From Lentzea pudingi (GTDB lineage: Bacteria > Actinomycetota > Actinomycetes > Mycobacteriales > Pseudonocardiaceae), in the NCBI RefSeq assembly GCF_014646255.1, contig NZ_BMNC01000003.1, forward strand, positions 1-64,000: DNA of 64,000 bases, written 5' to 3'. The position numbers and the translations under genes are program-made. Of the stretch, positions 51,722 to 60,958 are shown piece after piece (positions within the stretch are counted from its first letter, which is position 1; every line of letters starts with the position of its first letter). The notes under the pieces are model-generated. The model saw nothing but the letters and a program-made list of their open reading frames with translations. It did not search any database and was not told where the DNA came from.

Positions 51722-53578
51722 TCAGTTGTAGAGCCGGAAGTCGGCGATGCTCCACCAGTTGCTCGCGGCCCCGGTGGACGTGATGCGGACGTGGCGCGCG
51801 CTCGTGCGGCGGACGTCGATGTTCGTCAGCTGCCCGATGCCCTGGCCGGACGCGATCGCACGCCAGGTGGTGCCGTCGTCGCTGACCGACAGCTCCCAGT
51901 GGCGCGCGTAGTCGCCCAGGTTGCCGCCGGAGTCCACGGCGACGCGGCGGAAGTCCTTGCGGCGCCCCAGATCGACCTGCAGGAGCTGGCCGGGAGCCTG
52001 GGAGGCGTTGTTGGACCAACGGGTCGACGCGTCGTCGTCGATCGCGAGCGCGCCGTCGGGGGAGGCGGTGGCACCGGCGAGCGAGACGGCGTCGAACCTG
52101 CTCTTGTGCCGGCCGGTCCACGTGAACGTCGCGAGCGCGCCGCCGGGCAGGGTGTACTCGAACGTGCGGTCGCCGGCGTTGACCGCGAACGAGCGCGGGT
52201 CGTCGTGCTGGTTGTGCACCACCAGAGCCGTGGAGCCGTCCGGGTTGCGGAACGCGGCGTCCATGATCTGGCCGTTCCAGCCGGTGGTGCCGAACGACGT
52301 GCTGGCGATCCGGCGCGCGCCGGGCTTCACGAACTTCGAGAGGTGGCCGATCGTGTAGTACTCGGCGTCGGTGACGACCGACCCGTCCGGCTGCACGGTG
52401 ACGAGACCGGTGCACGTGCCGCAACCGCCGTTGTGCGGCCCGCCGGTGCTGTCGAGCGCGATGTTCCAGTTCACCGCGCTGCGCGCCCAGTTGCGGGTGG
52501 TGCCGAGCACGACGTTGCGGGCGTGCCAGCGCAGGGTGTCGCTGAAGACCTTGGCGGGCGGGTCGGTGGCGCTCTTGGAGCCCGAGCACTCGGTGAACCA
52601 GATCCCCTTGTCCGGGAACGTGTCGCGGAGCTCGGTCTGCGCGCCCGGGTCGCCGTAGTAGCAGTGGTACGCGGTGCCGGCGAGCCACTTCGCGGCCTTG
52701 CTGTTCAGGATCTGGTACGGGTAGTCGGCCTCGGCCGAACCGTCGTTGGGGTGCGTGGCCCAGTTGTGGTCGTAACCCAGGATCTTCGTGCGCGGGCTGG
52801 CGAGCTCGAGCTTCGGGCCGAGTGCCTCGATCACCTTGATCTGCGCGGCGACGGGCATGTCCGTGCCGGGGTAGGCGTCAGGAGTGCGGTTCTGCGGTTC
52901 GTTCTGCACGGACAGGAAGTCGATCGGCACACCGGCCCTCGCGTACGCCTGCACGAACTTCACGAGGTACCGCGCGTAGGCGTCGTAGATCCTCGGGTCG
53001 TCCTTGAGCTTGCCGCCGACCAGCGAGTCGTTGTCCTTCATCCACGCCGGCGGGCTCCACGGCGTGCCCATGACCTTCAGCCGCGGGTTGAGGCGTTTCG
53101 CCTCGCGCAGCAACGGAAGGATCTTCGCCTCGTCGTGCCGGACGCTGAAGTGCCTGAGCGCGAAGTCGGTCTGCCCGGCCGGCACGTCGTCGTAGGTGTA
53201 GTGCTGGGCGGCCGCCGTGAAGTCGGACGAACCGACGGGCTGGCGCAGGAAGCTGACGCCGATGCCCTGGACGGGGTCGAACAGCTTGCGCATGGTCTCG
53301 GCGCGGACGGCGGGCGCGAGGCCCGCGAGCAGTTCGGCCGACGAGTCCGTGATGGACGCGCCGAACCCGTCGACCTCCTGGTAGCGGCGGCCGGGGTCGA
53401 CCACGATCGTCGGGTGCGCCGACTCGCTCGTGCCGAACGCGACGCGCGGGCGTTCGTGCATCAGCTCCGCGCGGTCCGGCGTGGTGACCCACACCCGCAC
53501 CTGCGGTGAGCTGGAAGCTTCTGCGGCCGGCACGGCGGTCAGCCCGAGCACCAGCGCCACGATCGCGGTTCGTCTCAT
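51722..53578 (-). CDS. Secreted GH30 glycosidase with F5/8-type C-terminal module
   Basis: 618 residues, ATG 53578 with a GGGTG ribosome site. Signal peptide (TAIVALVLGLTAVPAAEA). Acid/base Glu227 in LSVQNEPQNR and nucleophile Glu330 in WFTECSGSKS; FGASITDSSAE matches the neighbour. The C-terminal module (LLQVDLGRRKDFRRVAVDSG, SVSDDGTTWRAIASG, ITSTGAASNWWSIADF) is a discoidin/F5-8 carbohydrate-binding type. Clear paralogue of the GH30 downstream, with a different binding module. Divergent from the LacI regulator at 53678, its likely repressor. Confidence 0.92.
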   Translation of the reverse strand: MRRTAIVALVLGLTAVPAAEASSSPQVRVWVTTPDRAELMHERPRVAFGTSESAHPTIVVDPGRRYQEVDGFGASITDSSAELLAGLAPAVRAETMRKLFDPVQGIGVSFLRQPVGSSDFTAAAQHYTYDDVPAGQTDFALRHFSVRHDEAKILPLLREAKRLNPRLKVMGTPWSPPAWMKDNDSLVGGKLKDDPRIYDAYARYLVKFVQAYARAGVPIDFLSVQNEPQNRTPDAYPGTDMPVAAQIKVIEALGPKLELASPRTKILGYDHNWATHPNDGSAEADYPYQILNSKAAKWLAGTAYHCYYGDPGAQTELRDTFPDKGIWFTECSGSKSATDPPAKVFSDTLRWHARNVVLGTTRNWARSAVNWNIALDSTGGPHNGGCGTCTGLVTVQPDGSVVTDAEYYTIGHLSKFVKPGARRIASTSFGTTGWNGQIMDAAFRNPDGSTALVVHNQHDDPRSFAVNAGDRTFEYTLPGGALATFTWTGRHKSRFDAVSLAGATASPDGALAIDDDASTRWSNNASQAPGQLLQVDLGRRKDFRRVAVDSGGNLGDYARHWELSVSDDGTTWRAIASGQGIGQLTNIDVRRTSARHVRITSTGAASNWWSIADFRLYN

Positions 53579-53677
53579 GTAACACCCGTTCATCACTGTG
53601 AAACAGCAGCTTTCAGGATGAAACACCCGGTCGTGCCGACGGTCAATGGTCTGGAGGATTTCCGGTACATTGACCAG

Positions 53678-54691
53678 GTGGAACGCAAGATCGAACACGT
53701 GAAACAGCGCGCGAGCGTCCGGGACATCGCGGCGGAGACCGGCGTGTCGATCGCGACCGTGTCGCGCGTGCTGAACGATCACGCCAGTGTGGCGCCGCGA
53801 ACCCGTGACCTGGTGCTCCAGGCCGTCGAACGGCGCCGGCAGGAGACGCCGGCGAAGGTCAGGACCGTGTACGTCCGGTGCCCGTACGTCCTCACCGACT
53901 ACTTCGGCCTGATCGTCTCCTCGATCGCGGAGACGCTGAAGCTGCGCGGCTTGCGCATGCTGCTGGACGCGGGGGAGTCAGGTCAGCACAGCGCCGCCCT
54001 GCGCGGCCTGACGGACCAGGCCGACGTCGACGGCGCGATCCTCATCCTGCCGCCGGAGGAGGGCGGCGAGCTGGTGGCGTTGTCCCGCGCGGGATACCCG
54101 TTCGTCGTGGTCGACCCGCGCGTCCTTCCGTTGCCCGACATCGCCTCCGTCTCCGCCGCGCACTTCGCGGGAGCCCGTGCCGTGGCCGACCACCTCATCG
54201 AACTGGGGCACCGCGACATCGCGGTGATCGCCGGGCCGGAGGAGTGGCTCGCCGGTGACGCCCGCCTGGCCGGCCACCGCGCGTCCCTCGCCCAGGCGGG
54301 GGTGCTGCTGACGCCGGACCGCCTGCGCCACGTCGAACCCACTGTCGCGCACGGAGCGCGAGCGGCGGTGGAGTTGCTTGCGCTGGAGCCCAAGCCTTCC
54401 GCGATCGTCTGCTTCAACGACAAGGTGGCCGTGGGCACGTTGCAGGCGGCGCGTGAACGGGGCCTGCGCGTGCCGGAGGACCTGTCGGTGGCCGGGTTCG
54501 ACGACATCGACCTGGCGGAGGCGACGAACCCGCGGCTGACGACGGTGCGGCAACCGTTGCAGGAGATGGGGAGCATCGCGGTCACGCAGCTGATGCGGGT
54601 GCTGGACGGGCACCGGCCGGAGGCGCTGCACATCGAGCTGGCGACGACGTTGGTGGTCAGGGACTCGACGGCGAGGCTAGAACAGCGCTGA
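53678..54691 (+). CDS. LacI-family transcriptional regulator
   Basis: 337 residues from GTG 53678; TACATT 6 nt upstream suggests a leaderless start. ATG 53618 and GTG 53699 are alternatives. Helix-turn-helix VRDIAAETGVSIATVSRVL, then the periplasmic-binding-protein-like sugar domain (GAILILPPEEGG, HLIELGHRDIAVIAGPEEW, DDIDLAEATNPRLTTVRQP). Oddity: the hinge region reads LVLQAVERRRQETPAKVR and lacks the usual PNxxAR hinge helix motif that anchors the headpiece in the minor groove, so DNA binding may differ. Divergent from the GH30 pair, which it probably represses until a glycan-derived sugar binds. Confidence 0.86.
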   Translation: MERKIEHVKQRASVRDIAAETGVSIATVSRVLNDHASVAPRTRDLVLQAVERRRQETPAKVRTVYVRCPYVLTDYFGLIVSSIAETLKLRGLRMLLDAGESGQHSAALRGLTDQADVDGAILILPPEEGGELVALSRAGYPFVVVDPRVLPLPDIASVSAAHFAGARAVADHLIELGHRDIAVIAGPEEWLAGDARLAGHRASLAQAGVLLTPDRLRHVEPTVAHGARAAVELLALEPKPSAIVCFNDKVAVGTLQAARERGLRVPEDLSVAGFDDIDLAEATNPRLTTVRQPLQEMGSIAVTQLMRVLDGHRPEALHIELATTLVVRDSTARLEQR

Positions 54692-55138
54692 CCGCGAATG
54701 CACGACCCCCCACATGCGGCGCTCGGCGTGAGTGAGCACGTACAACTGCCTGCTTCGCTGCCGGGCGGCTTCGACGCAGGGGTTGCCGCACCGATGAGTC
54801 ACCACGACACGTTCCCGGCCCACTTCCATGGACAGCGTCATCTCGTAGAAGTCGTCGTCGCACGCTTTGATCTCGACCACGAGAGCCGAAGTCCCGGACC
54901 CGGTGTGGAACAACGTCTGAGCGTTCTTCGCCTCGAGGGAGGGACGCCACGCCGCGCACAGGATCAAGACGGTCAACGGGAACAGTTCCCACAGCAGGAC
55001 CCCCTGCCACGACGTGCCCGGGAAGAAGAGCAGGGCGGGGAGTGCCAGAGCCGAGAGGATCGAGCCCAGGACGAGGATCTCCCTGCCCATCAAGGGAAGC
55101 CTCTTGGCCAGGTGGACTTCGGTGAGGCTCGTGGTCAT
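54677..55138 (-). CDS. Small membrane protein, tandem paralogue A
   Basis: 153 residues. Two hydrophobic segments (ILVLGSILSALALPALLFF, LLWELFPLTVLILCAAW) followed by a soluble C-terminal region with DDDFYEMTLSMEVGRERV and cysteines in CGNPCVEAARQRSRQL. Arrangement matches paralogue B at 55180 (two helices, then a soluble domain with the same xxxLWELxxLxVxxL core). No known family. Convergent with the LacI gene (15-nt overlap). Confidence 0.75.
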   Translation of the reverse strand: MTTSLTEVHLAKRLPLMGREILVLGSILSALALPALLFFPGTSWQGVLLWELFPLTVLILCAAWRPSLEAKNAQTLFHTGSGTSALVVEIKACDDDFYEMTLSMEVGRERVVVTHRCGNPCVEAARQRSRQLYVLTHAERRMWGVVHSRSALF

Positions 55139-55179
55139 TCGCTGATCGTAGAACGGCCGCTACGCTCCGTGTGCGGGTT

Positions 55180-55617
55180 TCAGTGAACGACCGCCCACGT
55201 GCGCACGACGGGATCGACGAGAACCTCGAGGTGCTGCTCACCCTCGTAGCGATCACAGCGGTGGTGCACCTGGAACCCGCCACCCGACGGGATCCACAGC
55301 GTCAGCTCGTGGCTGACGGTCTCACCGTCGTCGTGCCTGGTGCTGTCGAGCACCTCGGCGACCACCGCGGTCGCCCTGGCGCGCAACGCGGCGGTCTCCT
55401 TGGCGGACTCACCCGCCGTCGCCCAGAGCGCCAGCATGAGGACCACGACGACGAGCATGGCCAGTTCCCACAGCAGGATCGCCCACCACGGCTCGTCCGA
55501 GAAGGCGAGCACGGCCATGCCGCCGGCCACCGCGGTGATCGTGAACCCGGCGAACACGCGCTGCGCGAGGGCCGAACGCGGGCTCGTCAGGCTGACTTCG
55601 GAGGGGTTCGGGGCCAC
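55180..55617 (-). CDS. Small membrane protein, tandem paralogue B
   Basis: 145 residues. Helices VFAGFTITAVAGGMAVLAF and ILLWELAMLVVVVLMLALW, then a soluble domain (HELTLWIPSGGGFQVHHRC, DRYEGEQHLEVLVDPVVRTW). It shares length, order of parts and the LLWEL core with paralogue A, so the two probably arose by duplication; the gap between them is 41 nt, so they may be cotranscribed. Function unknown. Confidence 0.75.
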   Translation of the reverse strand: MAPNPSEVSLTSPRSALAQRVFAGFTITAVAGGMAVLAFSDEPWWAILLWELAMLVVVVLMLALWATAGESAKETAALRARATAVVAEVLDSTRHDDGETVSHELTLWIPSGGGFQVHHRCDRYEGEQHLEVLVDPVVRTWAVVH

Positions 55618-55657
55618 CGGCTGATCCTAGAACGCCGGTGCCCCCGAACCCGGCCGT

Positions 55658-57962
55658 TCACGGGCGGAGCGTCACCGACTGCCCCTTGTGCAGCTTGACC
55701 TTCTTCTTCCACCGGCCGAAGCGCACCTCGGTCTCCGTGCCGCCGACGCTGCGGACGGTCGCGCTGGTGACCTTGCCGTCCCTCCACGCGAGGTCGACGG
55801 TGAAGCCACCGCGGGCACCGATCCCGGTGACCGAGCCGGTCTTCCACGCCGAGGGCAGCGCCGGCAGCAGTTCGATCACGCCGGGGCGGGCGTACAGCAG
55901 CATCTCCAGCATCGCGGCCGGAGCACCCAGGTTGGCGTCGATCTGGAAGATCGCCCGGTCGCCGAAGCTGTACATGTCGAACAAGTTCGGCGCCGTGCCG
56001 TTCGCGTGGTCGATCGACGGCCGGATGACCTTCAGGAACAGCTCGTACGACCGGTCGGCGTCCTTCAGGCGTGCCCAGCAGGCCGCCCGCCACGCGAGGC
56101 CCCAGCCGAAGCTCTCCATGCCGCGGGTGATCAGGTGCTGCCGCACGCCCTCGACCACCGCGGCGGGGGAGTCGTCGCGGTTGACGCGGTCACCGGGGAA
56201 GAAGCCGACGAGCGGCGACAGGTGCCGGTGGGTGGTCTCGCCGAGGTCGTCGGGCGACATCCACTCCTGCAGCATGCCGGTCTTCGGGCTGACGACCGGC
56301 AGGTACAGCTTCTCCCGCAGCGCCGACATCCTGCGGCCGTAGGACTGGTCGCGGCGCAGCACGTCCGTCGCGATCCGGTACTTGCCGAAGAGGTAGTGCA
56401 CCAGCTCCTGGTTGTAGGTGTTGCCGCGGGTGTCCTGCGGGCCGTGCTCCGGCGACCAGTCGTGGTCGTCCACCAGGCCCTGCGGGGTCTCGACGAGCCG
56501 GGCCTCCCAGAACTCGCAGGCGCCCTTGAGCAACGGGTAGATCTTGGCCAGGTAGTCGCGGTCGAGCGTGTACTCGTAGTGCTCGAACAACGACATGCAC
56601 AGCCACGCGTTGCCGCCGGGGTGCCACCACCAGCCGCTGCCGCCGTAGATGTTGGTGGAGAAGGCGACCGCCCACCCGGCCACCCGATTGTTGGTGTTGC
56701 GGAACCGGTTGCGCTCGTCCTGGTAGACCGACTGCGTGGTGTTCGTCCACGCCGGGAGCTGCGCCAGGCAGTAGTTCGCGAGCGCCTCGAACGTGTCCGA
56801 GAGCGCGGCCCGGTCCGCGAGCCAGTAGCTCATCTGGATGTTGATGTCGGTGTGGTAGTCGCTGTACCAGTCCGGGTTGTTGTTCGACAGCCACAGGCCC
56901 TGCAGGTTGATCGGCAGGTTGTCGCGCGAGCCCGTGATGGCGAGGTAGCGGCCGAACTGGAGGTAGCTCGCCTCCAGCTCCGGGTCGGGCGTTGTGCTCG
57001 AAGCCCTTGCCCGCAAACGGGTCCACGTGTCCATCGCGCGCTGGGCGTCGGTGGAACGGCCGAGGTCGACCTTCTGCCGGTCGTACTTCTTGCGGTAGTC
57101 CGCGACGTGCGTGCGCAGCAGGGCGTCGGCCTTGGCTCGCACCCCGGCCTTCCGCAACGCGATCTTCGCCGGTTCTACCAGCGGGTCCATGAACCCGGCC
57201 GAGGCGTCCGGGACGTAGTTCGTACCGCCGGAGAACACGATCACGAGATCCGAACAGCCGGTGAACCCGAGGTTCGCACCGTCCACAGTGACCGTTCCGT
57301 CAGGACTGAACGCCGTGACGACGCCGCTGTACGCCAGCTTGTTCGGCAACGAGCCGGTGAAGACGGCCGCGGTGTGCGGCGCGTCGCCGACGGTCGGCTC
57401 ACCGTGTGCGCCGGTGAGGGTGATCGTGCCGGACTGGTCCGGGCCGGTGAGCCGGACGATCACCACGTCGTCGGGGTGGCTCGAGAAGACCTCGCGCCGG
57501 TACTGCTTGCCGCCGTGGGTGTACCTCGTGGTGACGAGGCCGTTGCTCAGGTCGAGCGCGCGGCGGTAGTTCGTCGCACCCGCGTGGCCCGGGACGTCGA
57601 CGTAGAGCTTGGCCAGCATCGAGAACGTGCCGAAGTGCGTCGGGTCGTACGGCAGCTGGCCGTCGCCTTCGAGCGCGTCGTTGAGCTCGCCGGTCCAGAG
57701 CGTGACGTCGGTCAGGTACAGGAAGTCCTTCTCGACGCCACCGCCGACGAGCGCGCCGAGGCGGCCGTTGCCGATGGGCAGCCCCTGCTCGATGATCTTC
57801 GCCTCGTCGGCGGGAGCGGGGTACCAGAGGGTGGTCGGGTCGGCGGCGAGCGGGTTGCCGGCCGGCCGCTGGGGTTCGGCGTGGGCGGAGAACGTCGGAA
57901 GGACCATGGCTCCCAGTCCTAACGCTCCGGAGGCCTTCAGGAAAGTGCGGCGTGAGGTCATC
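55658..57962 (-). CDS. Tat-secreted GH95 alpha-L-fucosidase family enzyme
   Basis: 767 residues, ATG 57962 with a CGGAGC ribosome site. Twin-arginine signal MTSRRTFLKASGALGLGAMV. The domain order is that of GH95: an N-terminal beta domain (LPIGNGRLGALVGGGVEKDF), then the (alpha/alpha)6 barrel (NLPINLQGLWLSNNNPDWYS, DYHTDINIQMSYWLADRA, DHDWSPEHGPQDTRGNTYNQ, GFFPGDRVN) and a C-terminal beta domain. GH95 enzymes remove alpha-1,2-linked L-fucose (some act on galactose) from glycans. Starts at the overlapping ATGA of a 42-residue peptide, suggesting coupled translation. Sits between two paralogous membrane proteins and GH27. Confidence 0.92.
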
Positions 57963-58089
57963 GGTGTGCTCCGGGGAGGTGTGCGGTGGCCGTCGGCGAG
58001 GGGTGGCGAGCGCTCGGCGGCGGGTGCGCGGTGGGCGTCGGCGAGGGGTGGCGAGCGCTCGGCGGCGGGTGTGCGGTGGGCCTGTTCAT
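57961..58089 (-). CDS. 42-residue repeat peptide coupled to GH95
   Basis: ATG 58089 follows AGGAG at 6-nt spacing; its TGA overlaps the GH95 ATG (ATGA). The peptide is rich in Pro, His and Ala: MNRPTAHPPPSARHPSPTP, then a second copy TAHPPPSARHPSPTA, then TAHLPGAHR. The 15-residue unit is repeated because the DNA carries a 45-bp tandem repeat. Good ribosome site and coupling argue for translation; a function as a leader, or a chance open frame, is unresolved. No homologue recognised. Confidence 0.5.
57981..58081. repeat. 45-bp tandem repeat
   Basis: Units at 57981-58025 and 58026-58070 plus a partial third copy to 58081. They differ at only a few positions. The period is a multiple of three, so reading is kept in the peptide at 57961-58089. 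Confidence 0.85.
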
Positions 58090-58113
58090 GAGGTGCTCCT
58101 GGAAGCCGGCGGG

Positions 58114-60243
58114 TCAGGGGGCCGTCAGGCCGGCCACGTGCACGGCGTCGTCCGGCCCGCGCACGGCGACCCACGTCGAGCCGTTCGCACCGGCCACCCC
58201 GCCGACCGCGCCGGTCAGCGCGTTGCTGACGAACTGGTCGCGCCTGGTCCACCAGGTGCCCGCGCCGCCGACGAGGTCCTGCTGCCACAGCGTGTAGTCG
58301 CTGCCGCGCACGAAGACGTTGACCCGGTCACCGTTGGCCACGGCCGTCGGGCTGCCGCTGATCACGCCTCCGAGCGAGGTCCACGCGGACCAGCCGTTCG
58401 CGGTGCGCCTGCGGTACCAGGCGGAGTCGTCCTGCAGCCGGACCGTGACGAACGTGCCGGACGCCACCGTCGCGGCGGAGGGCCTGCCGTAGATCTGCTG
58501 GTTGCCGGGCGAACCGGCCGACGTCCAGGTGCTGGTGTTCTTGTCGCGCGTCCACACGCGGCCGTCGGCGCCGCGGCCGAACAGGCTCCAGCTGTCCGGT
58601 CCGGTGAACGCCACCGACACGGAGTCGGTCAGCGAGCCGCCGAGCGAGGTCCAGCCGCCCCACCTGCCGTTCGCGAAAATCCGGTGGTACGCCACGTTGT
58701 CGGTGCCGCGGACGAACAGGTCGATGCGGCCGTCCGGGCTCGCGAACGCGGACGGCTGACCGAGGACCTGGCCGCCCCGCGGCCCGCCGAGCACGACCCA
58801 GCCGCGCCACTCGCCGTCGACCATCGAACGCTGAGTGAGGCGTCCTGACCTGTCCCGGGCGAAGGTGGCCAGGTTCCTGTCGTCCCAGCGGATCAGCGCG
58901 GGGCTGGCCGAGGTCTCGCCGCCGAGGTCGGTGCCGGGGACCGCGGTCTCGCCGCGCAGCTTGAGGAACGCGGTGCCGTGCGCGGGAACCGTGACGGTGT
59001 ACGTGCCGGTCGCGGTGCCGCGGTCGGCGCGGGCGCGCAGGTCGCGGACGGCGACGCTGCCCTGGAGTCCGGTATCGGCGAGGTCGACCGTGAACTCGGC
59101 CGGCCGGTCGTTGCGGTTGAGGACCGCGACGGCCCGTTCACCCCTGCCGGACAACACCTTGCTGTAGACGTCGACGTTGTTCGAGCCCGCGACCCGGACG
59201 CCCTGGATGGCCAGCGGGTCCTGGTCGACCGCGATGATCTCGGGGTTCTTCAGCGTCTCGATCATCGACGGCGGCAGCGTGCGCGGGTCCGACCCGATGA
59301 TCAGCGGTGAGGCCATCACCGACCACATGACGAGCTGCGAGGTCGACTCCTCCTCGTCGAGCTCGTACGTGCCCCGCTCGGTCTTGCGCATCGGGATCAG
59401 GTAGTCCGGGTCGTTGTAGTGCCTAGGTCCCTGCGCGCCGGGCCGGTAGAGGTTGCGGTCCATGTTGCGCAGCACGTCGCGCCAGATGCCCTCGTACGGC
59501 GTTCCGAACGCGACGTCCGTGCTGGTGCGCCACGAGTCGCCGACGCGCGGCCCGTACGTGTAGGCCACGTAGGCGGTCTGGTCCCAGCGGTGCGGCACGC
59601 TCCACTCGTCGGTGACCGGGTTGCAGAGGTTGAGGATCATCTTGCGCCCGGCCTTCCGCACCGCGGCGGAGAACTGCGTGAAGGCGACGGCCGGGTCCAT
59701 GTTCTGCGCGATGCCGCACAGGAAGTCGACTTTGACGGCGTCGAACTTCCACCCGGCGAACTGCCTCGCGTCCGCCTCGTAGTACCCACCACCGCTGCCG
59801 GCGGCGCAGTTCTTGCCGTCCCACGCGCCCGCGTCGGTGTAGATGCCCGCCTTCAGCCCCTTGGCGTGCAACGTGTCCACCAGCTCGGTGAACCCGGACG
59901 GGAACCGCGCCGGGTCGGGCACGAGCGAGCCCTTGCCGTCCCGCGGCGGGCTCGCGTTCCACCCGCCGTCGATCCACACGATGTCGTACCCGGCCTTCGC
60001 CAGGCCGCTGCTCACGAGGTGGTCGGCGACCCCGAGCACCTTCTCCTCCGACGCCGCGCCCCCGGCGAAGTAGGAGTTCCACCCCATGTACGGGGTGCGT
60101 GCGAGGCCGGAGTCGTAGTAGGTGGGCGCGCCCTGGTCGACGCCCGCGTGTTCTACCGGTGCGGACGGTCCGGCGGTGGCGACCGCCGTGGGCGCTGACA
60201 GCGTTAAGGCGATGGTGGCCACGGACAGCAGGGTTCTCGGCAT
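58114..60243 (-). CDS. Secreted GH27 alpha-galactosidase with lectin-like C-terminal domain
   Basis: 709 residues, ATG 60243 with GAGAGG upstream. Signal peptide (TLLSVATIALTLSAPTAVA). GH27 hallmarks: LARTPYMGWNSYFAGG, DIVWIDGGWN, the nucleophile Asp in FDAVKVDFLCG and the acid/base Asp in SWRTSTDVAF. After the barrel and a beta domain, residues about 400-709 form repeats (GWTSLGGSLTDSVSVAFTGP, GWSAWTSLGGVISGSPTAVA) of the PLL/fucose-lectin-like beta-propeller type. GH27 enzymes act on alpha-galactosides (some on beta-L-arabinopyranosides). The lectin could hold fucosylated or other glycans. Upstream: 24-nt gap to the peptide gene; possibly same transcript as GH95. Confidence 0.93.
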   Translation of the reverse strand: MPRTLLSVATIALTLSAPTAVATAGPSAPVEHAGVDQGAPTYYDSGLARTPYMGWNSYFAGGAASEEKVLGVADHLVSSGLAKAGYDIVWIDGGWNASPPRDGKGSLVPDPARFPSGFTELVDTLHAKGLKAGIYTDAGAWDGKNCAAGSGGGYYEADARQFAGWKFDAVKVDFLCGIAQNMDPAVAFTQFSAAVRKAGRKMILNLCNPVTDEWSVPHRWDQTAYVAYTYGPRVGDSWRTSTDVAFGTPYEGIWRDVLRNMDRNLYRPGAQGPRHYNDPDYLIPMRKTERGTYELDEEESTSQLVMWSVMASPLIIGSDPRTLPPSMIETLKNPEIIAVDQDPLAIQGVRVAGSNNVDVYSKVLSGRGERAVAVLNRNDRPAEFTVDLADTGLQGSVAVRDLRARADRGTATGTYTVTVPAHGTAFLKLRGETAVPGTDLGGETSASPALIRWDDRNLATFARDRSGRLTQRSMVDGEWRGWVVLGGPRGGQVLGQPSAFASPDGRIDLFVRGTDNVAYHRIFANGRWGGWTSLGGSLTDSVSVAFTGPDSWSLFGRGADGRVWTRDKNTSTWTSAGSPGNQQIYGRPSAATVASGTFVTVRLQDDSAWYRRRTANGWSAWTSLGGVISGSPTAVANGDRVNVFVRGSDYTLWQQDLVGGAGTWWTRRDQFVSNALTGAVGGVAGANGSTWVAVRGPDDAVHVAGLTAP

Positions 60244-60402
60244 ACCCGTACCTCTCGTCGTCGAGTGGCCGAAGCATGTTCTGCCACTCGATCTCCCTGC
60301 GCCCGCTCGTACCGTACATTGCTCCGACCTATGACAGCGAGACATCTTGAGCGCGCAAACCTACACATCTGTCCGCAGGTGTGAAAATGCTGGTGAAACC
60401 AG

Positions 60403-60435
60403 TGATGCCCACACTCGGCGATCGAGTGCGGGCAT
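60403..60435. terminator. Hairpin terminator
   Basis: Arms 60403-60416 and 60422-60435 with one mismatch, loop GCGAT. It lies 21 nt past the universal-stress-protein stop (minus strand). Confidence 0.7.
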
Positions 60436-60456
60436 CCGGTGGTCCGAGGTGTGGGG

Positions 60457-60942
60457 TCAGGGCACCACGAGCACAGGCCACCGCCCCGTGCGGATCAGCC
60501 GCGTCGCCACCGACCCGGCGAACCGGTGCCCCGCCTGCTGCGACGCCCCGACGACCACCATGTCGGCCTGGCACTGGTCCGCCGAGTCGCGCAGCACCGT
60601 GAACGGGTCACCGAACGCCTTCAGGAACGTCACCGGCACGTCGAGCTCCTCGGCGGACGACCGCACCTGCTGCGCCAACTCGGCGTACAGGCAGGCCGTC
60701 GCCTCGTGCTCGAACACCGACGCGACGGCCGGGCTCAGCGCCGCCAGAGAGGAGTGGCACGCCACGAAGGTGACGACCAGCCGGGCTCCCTGGCGGCGGG
60801 CCAGGCCGAAGGCGGAGGCCGCCGCGCGCATCGCGGTGTCGGTGCCGTCGATGCCCACCATGATGGTTCTCGACGACGGCAGGGGGGCAGGGCCGTAGGA
60901 GTCCACTGTGGATTCGAAGGCGTTGTTGAGGCCGGCGCTCAT
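60457..60942 (-). CDS. Universal stress protein (UspA family)
   Basis: 161 residues, single Usp domain: RTIMVGIDGTDTAMRAAASA at the start, FGDPFTVLRDSADQCQADMV with VVVGASQQAGHRFAGSVATRL, where the GAS(x)9GSVxxxL ATP-binding pattern is recognisable (VGAS then SVATRLIR). It probably binds ATP. GAGGGGGAACC precedes the ATG. 16 nt follow the DHA2 exporter stop, so both may be cotranscribed. Confidence 0.9.
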   Translation of the reverse strand: MSAGLNNAFESTVDSYGPAPLPSSRTIMVGIDGTDTAMRAAASAFGLARRQGARLVVTFVACHSSLAALSPAVASVFEHEATACLYAELAQQVRSSAEELDVPVTFLKAFGDPFTVLRDSADQCQADMVVVGASQQAGHRFAGSVATRLIRTGRWPVLVVP

Positions 60943-60958
60943 GGTTCCCCCTCGGAGT

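Noticed and set aside
55688..57922. 744-codon plus-strand frame opposite GH95
   Set aside because: Antisense shadow.
57981..58081. CRISPR-like array
   Set aside because: Two and a fraction direct 45-bp units without spacers; not a CRISPR.
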